Assembly (NCBI GenBank): GCA_905236665.1
Contig: CAJONF010000114.1
Location: 1 to 15,249, forward strand
DNA length: 15,249 nt
Source: an uncultured Selenomonadaceae bacterium
Lineage (GTDB): Bacteria > Bacillota > Negativicutes > Selenomonadales > Selenomonadaceae
Reading direction: 5' to 3'
Part shown: positions 12,003 through 15,249 of the stretch, piece by piece
Position numbering within the stretch: position 1 is the first letter of the stretch
How the letters are laid out: each line of letters begins with the position of its first letter
The notes under the pieces: generated by a model
The model's input: the letters and a program-made list of their open reading frames with translations, nothing else
Told to the model about the DNA's origin: nothing
Database searches by the model: none
Program-made: the position numbers and the translations under genes

Positions 12003-13130
12003 ATGAATCGCAGAAATTTTATCAAAAACTTTTTAATCGGCGGAGCAGGTTTAACTGTGGCGGCTGGCGGCGGAATTTTTTATTATGTTAATCGCCCCGA
12101 ATTTGGACGACTGCCCAGCGGTTCGCGCTTGGAAAAAATTTTAGCCTCGCCGCATTATTTCAAAGATCATTTCGAGTGTTTAACGCCCGTGCAAGTCATG
12201 AGCGACGATGTGCAGGAAAAAGAAAATCGAATCGTGGCAACGTGGAAATTTCTTTTCGGCGACAAAACCGGTTTAATTCCGCCAATGCCTGTGCCTACCG
12301 TCAAAACTGATTTAAAAAATTTAGGTGACTCCGACTGCGCAATTTGGCTGGGACATTCGACGATTTATTTGCAGCTTGCCGGAAGAAAAATTTTAATCGA
12401 TCCGGTCTTTTCAAGTTACGCCTCGCCGATTTTTTTTGTGAACCGTGCGTTCGACGGTAGCAATATTTTTTCAGCACAAGATTTCCCCGCGCTTGATATT
12501 TTGGCGATAACTCACGATCACTGGGATCATCTAGATTACCCGACGATTATCGCGCTTAAGCCGAAAATAAAAACTGTGCTGTGTCCTTTGGGTGTTGGTG
12601 AATATTTTGAGCAATGGGGCTTTGACGCAGATAAAATTATCGAAGAGGATTGGGATTCCGTGATTGATTTTGGGCATGGATTGACGGCGCATATTTTGCC
12701 GAGCCAGCATTTTTCCGGCAGAATGTTGACGCAAAATCCAACGCAGTGGTGTGCATTTGCATTTATTACTCCTGCGCGAAAAATTTTTTGTTCGGGCGAC
12801 GGCGGCTACTCAAATCATTTCTACGACATTGGCAAAAAATTCGGCGGCTTTGATTTGGCGTTCATGGAAAACGGGCAATATAATCTGGCATGGCACGCGA
12901 TACATATGCTCCCAGATGAAACGGCGCAGGCTTCGGAAGATATTCAAGCAAAAAAAGTTGTGCCGATTCACGCGGGAAAATTTGCACTCGCCCGCCACCT
13001 GTGGAACGAACCTTATAAAGATTTGCTCACTGAAAGTTTGGACAAAAATTACGAACTATTAACACCAAAGATCGGCGAACTTATAAATTTTGACGGCGAA
13101 CAAAATTTTTCTAAGTGGTTTGAGATGTAA
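12003..13130 (+). CDS. Tat-exported metallo-beta-lactamase-fold hydrolase (NAPE-PLD/UlaG-like)
   Basis: The 375-residue protein has a twin-arginine signal or anchor (NRRNFIK at 2-8, then a Gly/Ala-rich hydrophobic stretch), so it is probably carried folded across the membrane. The metal-binding set of the fold is complete: HDHWDH (171-176), His-236 (PSQHFSG), Asp-266 (CSGDGGY) and His-323 (PIHAGKF). WLGHST (116-121) and HMLPDE (301-306) match the N-acylphosphatidylethanolamine phospholipase D-like branch, so a phospholipid or other phosphodiester/lactone substrate is possible; the true substrate cannot be read from sequence. The ATG is preceded by AGAGGTGA 7 nt upstream. It is transcribed away from flgB, with no terminator seen after it. 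Confidence 0.88.
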   Translation: MNRRNFIKNFLIGGAGLTVAAGGGIFYYVNRPEFGRLPSGSRLEKILASPHYFKDHFECLTPVQVMSDDVQEKENRIVATWKFLFGDKTGLIPPMPVPTVKTDLKNLGDSDCAIWLGHSTIYLQLAGRKILIDPVFSSYASPIFFVNRAFDGSNIFSAQDFPALDILAITHDHWDHLDYPTIIALKPKIKTVLCPLGVGEYFEQWGFDADKIIEEDWDSVIDFGHGLTAHILPSQHFSGRMLTQNPTQWCAFAFITPARKIFCSGDGGYSNHFYDIGKKFGGFDLAFMENGQYNLAWHAIHMLPDETAQASEDIQAKKVVPIHAGKFALARHLWNEPYKDLLTESLDKNYELLTPKIGELINFDGEQNFSKWFEM

Positions 13131-13201
13131 AAAACTGCGGACAATGTCATTGGTTGCTCATAGCTTAAGATAACTTTGATTTATAAATTTTCCTGCGCTG
13201 A

Positions 13202-13230
13202 TTGACATTGAAATAAATAAAATCTATAAT
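13202..13230 (+). promoter_or_regulatory. Promoter of the carboxyltransferase gene
   Basis: TTGACA (13202-13207), 17 bp, TATAAT (13225-13230): a full consensus promoter, suggesting strong steady expression. AGGAGG (13254-13259) precedes the ATG at 13268. Confidence 0.88.
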
Positions 13231-13267
13231 TGCGATACACGTTAAAAATTTTTAGGAGGGTGTAATT

Positions 13268-14650
13268 ATGGCGAAACCGGTAAAAATTATGGAAACAGTC
13301 CTGCGCGATGGTCATCAATCGCTGTGCGCAACACGTATGCGCTATCGTCAAATGGAACCTATGCTTGCAAGCCTTGATAAAATTGGTTATAAAGCTCTGG
13401 AAGCGTGGGGCGGCGCAACTTTCGATACTTGCTTGAGATTTTTGGACGAAGATCCGTGGGAACGCCTTGACAATCTCAAGAAAAATCTTAAAACCCCGAT
13501 TCAAATGCTCCTGCGCGGACAAAATCTGCTCGGATATAATCATTATTCCAACGACGTTGTAGAAAAATTCGTTCAGCACGCCTCGGCGCATGGTATTGGC
13601 GTCTTTAGAATTTTCGACGCGCTTAATGACGTTCGTAATCTCAAAGTCGCGATAAAAGCCGCGCTGGCTTGTCCCGAAAAGCCCGAAGTCCAAGGTTGCT
13701 TAGTTTATACGATTAGCCCCGTTCATACAAATGAAATGTTCGTCGAATTGGCTAAAGAGTTGCAGGAAATGGGCTGTCACAGCGTCTGTATTAAAGATAT
13801 GTCCGGCTTGCTCGCTCCTTATGTTGCCGACGACCTCGTAAAAAAACTTAAAACCGGTTTGGATATTCCCGTTGAACTGCACACGCATTGCACAAGCGGT
13901 TTTGGTCACGCAACGTACCTTAAAGCGATTGAAGCTGGCGTTGACATTGTTGACTGCGCACTTTCTCCTTTCTCCAGTGACACTTCGCAACCGTGTACAG
14001 AAACTATCGTTGCAATGCTCGCGGGCACTGAACGTGACACCGGTCTTGATCGTCAGGCTATGACACCCATTGCAAAACATTTCCTCGAAGTCAAAAAAGA
14101 ATTGATTCAAGAATTTGGGCTTAAAGGTTACTTCGATATTAACGTTAACGTCCTCGACTTCCAAATCCCCGGCGGTATGCTCTCGAATCTCGCAAATCAG
14201 CTTAAAGAAGCCGGCATGGAAGATAAATATCAAGACTTGCTCGACGAAATGCCCCGCGTCCGCGCAGATGCAGGTTATCCGCCGCTTGTCACGCCGTCCA
14301 GCCAGATTGTCGGCACCATGGCTACCTTTAACGTCATGGCGGGCGAACGTTATAAAATGGTTCCTAACGAATTCAAAGATATGGTTCGCGGCAAATTCGG
14401 TCGCACGCCCGTTCCCGTCGACAGAGATTTCATTGTTAATACGCTTAAAGTCCCCGAAGATCAAATCATTGAAGATTGTTCAGTTGAAGACGCCAAGGGT
14501 GAAACTTTCGCGCAGTTCAAAGACGAATTAATTAACAAAGGCTTCCTTAACCCGACCGATGAAGACGTTTTGAGCTACGCGCTGTTCCCGCAAGTCGCTG
14601 AAGAATTCTTCAAAAAACATTACAAACAAGTCACCGCTTACAAAAGATAA
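13268..14650 (+). CDS. oadA: Oxaloacetate decarboxylase alpha / pyruvate carboxylase B-type carboxyltransferase
   Basis: The 460-residue carboxyltransferase moves a carboxyl group between an oxo-acid (oxaloacetate/pyruvate) and biotin. The aldolase-type barrel shows ETVLRDGHQSL (9-19, metal-binding Asp-14), CIKDMSG with Lys-176, and ELHTHCTSGFGHA with His-205 and His-207. The C-terminal conserved domain follows (DFQIPGGMLSNL onward). It ends without the biotin-carrying domain (no MKM-type site), so the biotin carrier must be a separate protein, as in transcarboxylase 5S subunits and in decarboxylases of Negativicutes. The choice between oxaloacetate decarboxylase, pyruvate carboxylase and methylmalonyl-CoA transcarboxylase cannot be made from this chain alone. 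Confidence 0.9.
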   Translation: MAKPVKIMETVLRDGHQSLCATRMRYRQMEPMLASLDKIGYKALEAWGGATFDTCLRFLDEDPWERLDNLKKNLKTPIQMLLRGQNLLGYNHYSNDVVEKFVQHASAHGIGVFRIFDALNDVRNLKVAIKAALACPEKPEVQGCLVYTISPVHTNEMFVELAKELQEMGCHSVCIKDMSGLLAPYVADDLVKKLKTGLDIPVELHTHCTSGFGHATYLKAIEAGVDIVDCALSPFSSDTSQPCTETIVAMLAGTERDTGLDRQAMTPIAKHFLEVKKELIQEFGLKGYFDINVNVLDFQIPGGMLSNLANQLKEAGMEDKYQDLLDEMPRVRADAGYPPLVTPSSQIVGTMATFNVMAGERYKMVPNEFKDMVRGKFGRTPVPVDRDFIVNTLKVPEDQIIEDCSVEDAKGETFAQFKDELINKGFLNPTDEDVLSYALFPQVAEEFFKKHYKQVTAYKR

Positions 14651-14673
14651 ATTTCTCCGAAAAATCTTTTCAA

Positions 14674-14696
14674 CTCCCGCCGCGGGAGTTTTTTTG
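14674..14696 (+). terminator. Terminator after the carboxyltransferase gene
   Basis: CTCCCGC (14674-14680) and GCGGGAG (14682-14688) form a tight GC-rich stem followed by eight T (14689-14696), 23 bp after the stop codon. Confidence 0.92.
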
Positions 14697-14707
14697 TGCT
14701 GAAAATC

Positions 14708-14736
14708 TTGCAAGCCTCAAAAAATTCTTCTATAAT
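14708..14736 (+). promoter_or_regulatory. Promoter of the small membrane-protein gene
   Basis: TTGCAA (14708-14713), 17 bp, TATAAT (14731-14736). It lies directly after the preceding terminator, so the next gene is its own unit. Confidence 0.78.
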
Positions 14737-14764
14737 AAAAAAAATTTTTAAGCGGGGTGATTTT

Positions 14765-15136
14765 ATGGAGATGGCAACAATTTTTCTAATCTGGCTGGCA
14801 GTTGTGGTTATCGACAACCTTGCTAAACGAAAAAAAAGACGGCTCCCGCCGCCCCAAAACAATTCGCCCGATTTCGATATCCCAACTTTAACCAACGATC
14901 CAAATTTCCCAGGCGAAGAAATCCCGATTTTTATTGAAAGTCCTCGTCCAGCTGAAATTCGACAAAAAAATTTCACTCCACGCCCGAAAAAAAATTCCGA
15001 ACGAGTGCAAGAATTTCGTGAACCGGAAGAAACTAACGAACTTGATTTAAATTTCGCGCCTTCAAACGTGATGGACGCAATTATTTTAAGCGAAATTCTA
15101 GGAAAACCAAAATCTTTACGTAAAAAAAATTTTTAA
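14765..15136 (+). CDS. Small membrane-anchored protein of unknown function
   Basis: This 123-residue protein starts at ATG 14765 behind GGGGTGA (14754-14760). One membrane helix (about residues 4-18, TIFLIWLAVVVIDNL) is followed by a basic stop-transfer cluster KRKKRR (21-26). The rest is a Pro/Asn/Glu-rich, probably unstructured tail, closing with a short helix-like block (SNVMDAIILSEILGKPK) that may bind a partner. The positive cluster predicts that the tail faces the cytoplasm. The frame is open further upstream, but that part covers the promoter. No family is recognised and no function is proposed. Confidence 0.8.
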   Translation: MEMATIFLIWLAVVVIDNLAKRKKRRLPPPQNNSPDFDIPTLTNDPNFPGEEIPIFIESPRPAEIRQKNFTPRPKKNSERVQEFREPEETNELDLNFAPSNVMDAIILSEILGKPKSLRKKNF

Positions 15137-15162
15137 CCTAACTGCGCGAGAATTCCCCCGCC

Positions 15163-15249
15163 TATAATCTACTTGAGATGTTGCACAAAGCTCGTCGCCT
15201 GTGTGCGGCGAAGCAACACTCATACTTGTTCTACCGTAGGGACTACGGA
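15163..15249 (+). ncRNA. Possible structured RNA, cut by window end
   Basis: TATAAT at 15163-15168 has no good -35 box. Beyond it lies no ORF but nested inverted repeats: TGAG-A-TGTTGC (15174-15184) pairs with GCAACACTCA (15213-15222) through 10 bp with one bulged A; inside it TCGCC (15194-15199 region) pairs with GGCGA (15207-15211). CCGTAG (15234-15239) then pairs with CTACGG (15243-15248) around a GGA loop. It could be a small non-coding RNA or a leader of the next gene. I do not recognise a known family, and the feature is incomplete. Confidence 0.35.

Noticed and set aside
13700..14464. A minus-strand open frame of 254 codons
   Set aside because: It is the complement of the well-supported carboxyltransferase gene; its Phe/Asn/Cys-rich translation fits a shadow frame.

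Overview
The window is AT-rich DNA from an anaerobic, flagellated member of the Bacillota, most likely the Negativicutes (a Selenomonas-like, outer-membrane-bearing lineage). This rests on the flgB-to-fliJ gene order, strong GGAGGTGA ribosome sites, frequent TTG/GTG starts, and a stand-alone biotin-dependent carboxyltransferase subunit of the kind such fermenters use. The lineage is inference; the genes are read from the sequence.

Left part (1-1700). After the tail of an unidentified reading frame lies the most unusual region: a tandem array of five units of about 340 bp. Each unit has (i) a plus-strand promoter giving a small RNA, (ii) a covarying hairpin that is an intrinsic terminator for the minus strand, (iii) a minus-strand ORF of 31-32 codons for an amphipathic basic peptide, with a strong ribosome site masked by a complementary stretch at the mRNA 5' end, and (iv) a minus-strand promoter. 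The 5' part of each small RNA carries a split copy of the antisense of its own unit's start region, and this segment differs from unit to unit. The layout is that of the par/fst type I toxin-antitoxin locus (convergent RNAs, shared hairpin, interrupted direct repeats), but the peptide is not one I recognise. Unit 2 has lost its toxin start and kept its small-RNA promoter. I read this as an undescribed family of type I toxin-antitoxin modules.

Middle part (1738-11790, minus strand). A flagellar basal-body/export operon runs flgB, flgC, fliE, fliF, fliG, fliH, a vapBC-like toxin-antitoxin pair, fliI, fliJ, a lytic transglycosylase, an amidase, azlC, azlD, and ends at a hairpin terminator at 1698-1735. 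FlgB/C and FliE form the proximal rod, FliF the MS ring, FliG the switch, and FliH/I/J the export ATPase complex. The transglycosylase and amidase probably open or remodel peptidoglycan, and AzlCD is a branched-chain amino acid exporter attached to the end of the operon. The gaps fliG-fliF and fliF-fliE each hold an inverted pair of four heptamers, with a different heptamer in each gap.

Right part (11925-15249, plus strand). A promoter whose -35 box overlaps that of flgB drives a Tat-exported metallo-beta-lactamase-fold hydrolase. Then come an OadA/PycB-type carboxyltransferase subunit with a consensus promoter and terminator, a small membrane-anchored protein of unknown function, and the start of a structured, probably non-coding RNA cut by the window edge.
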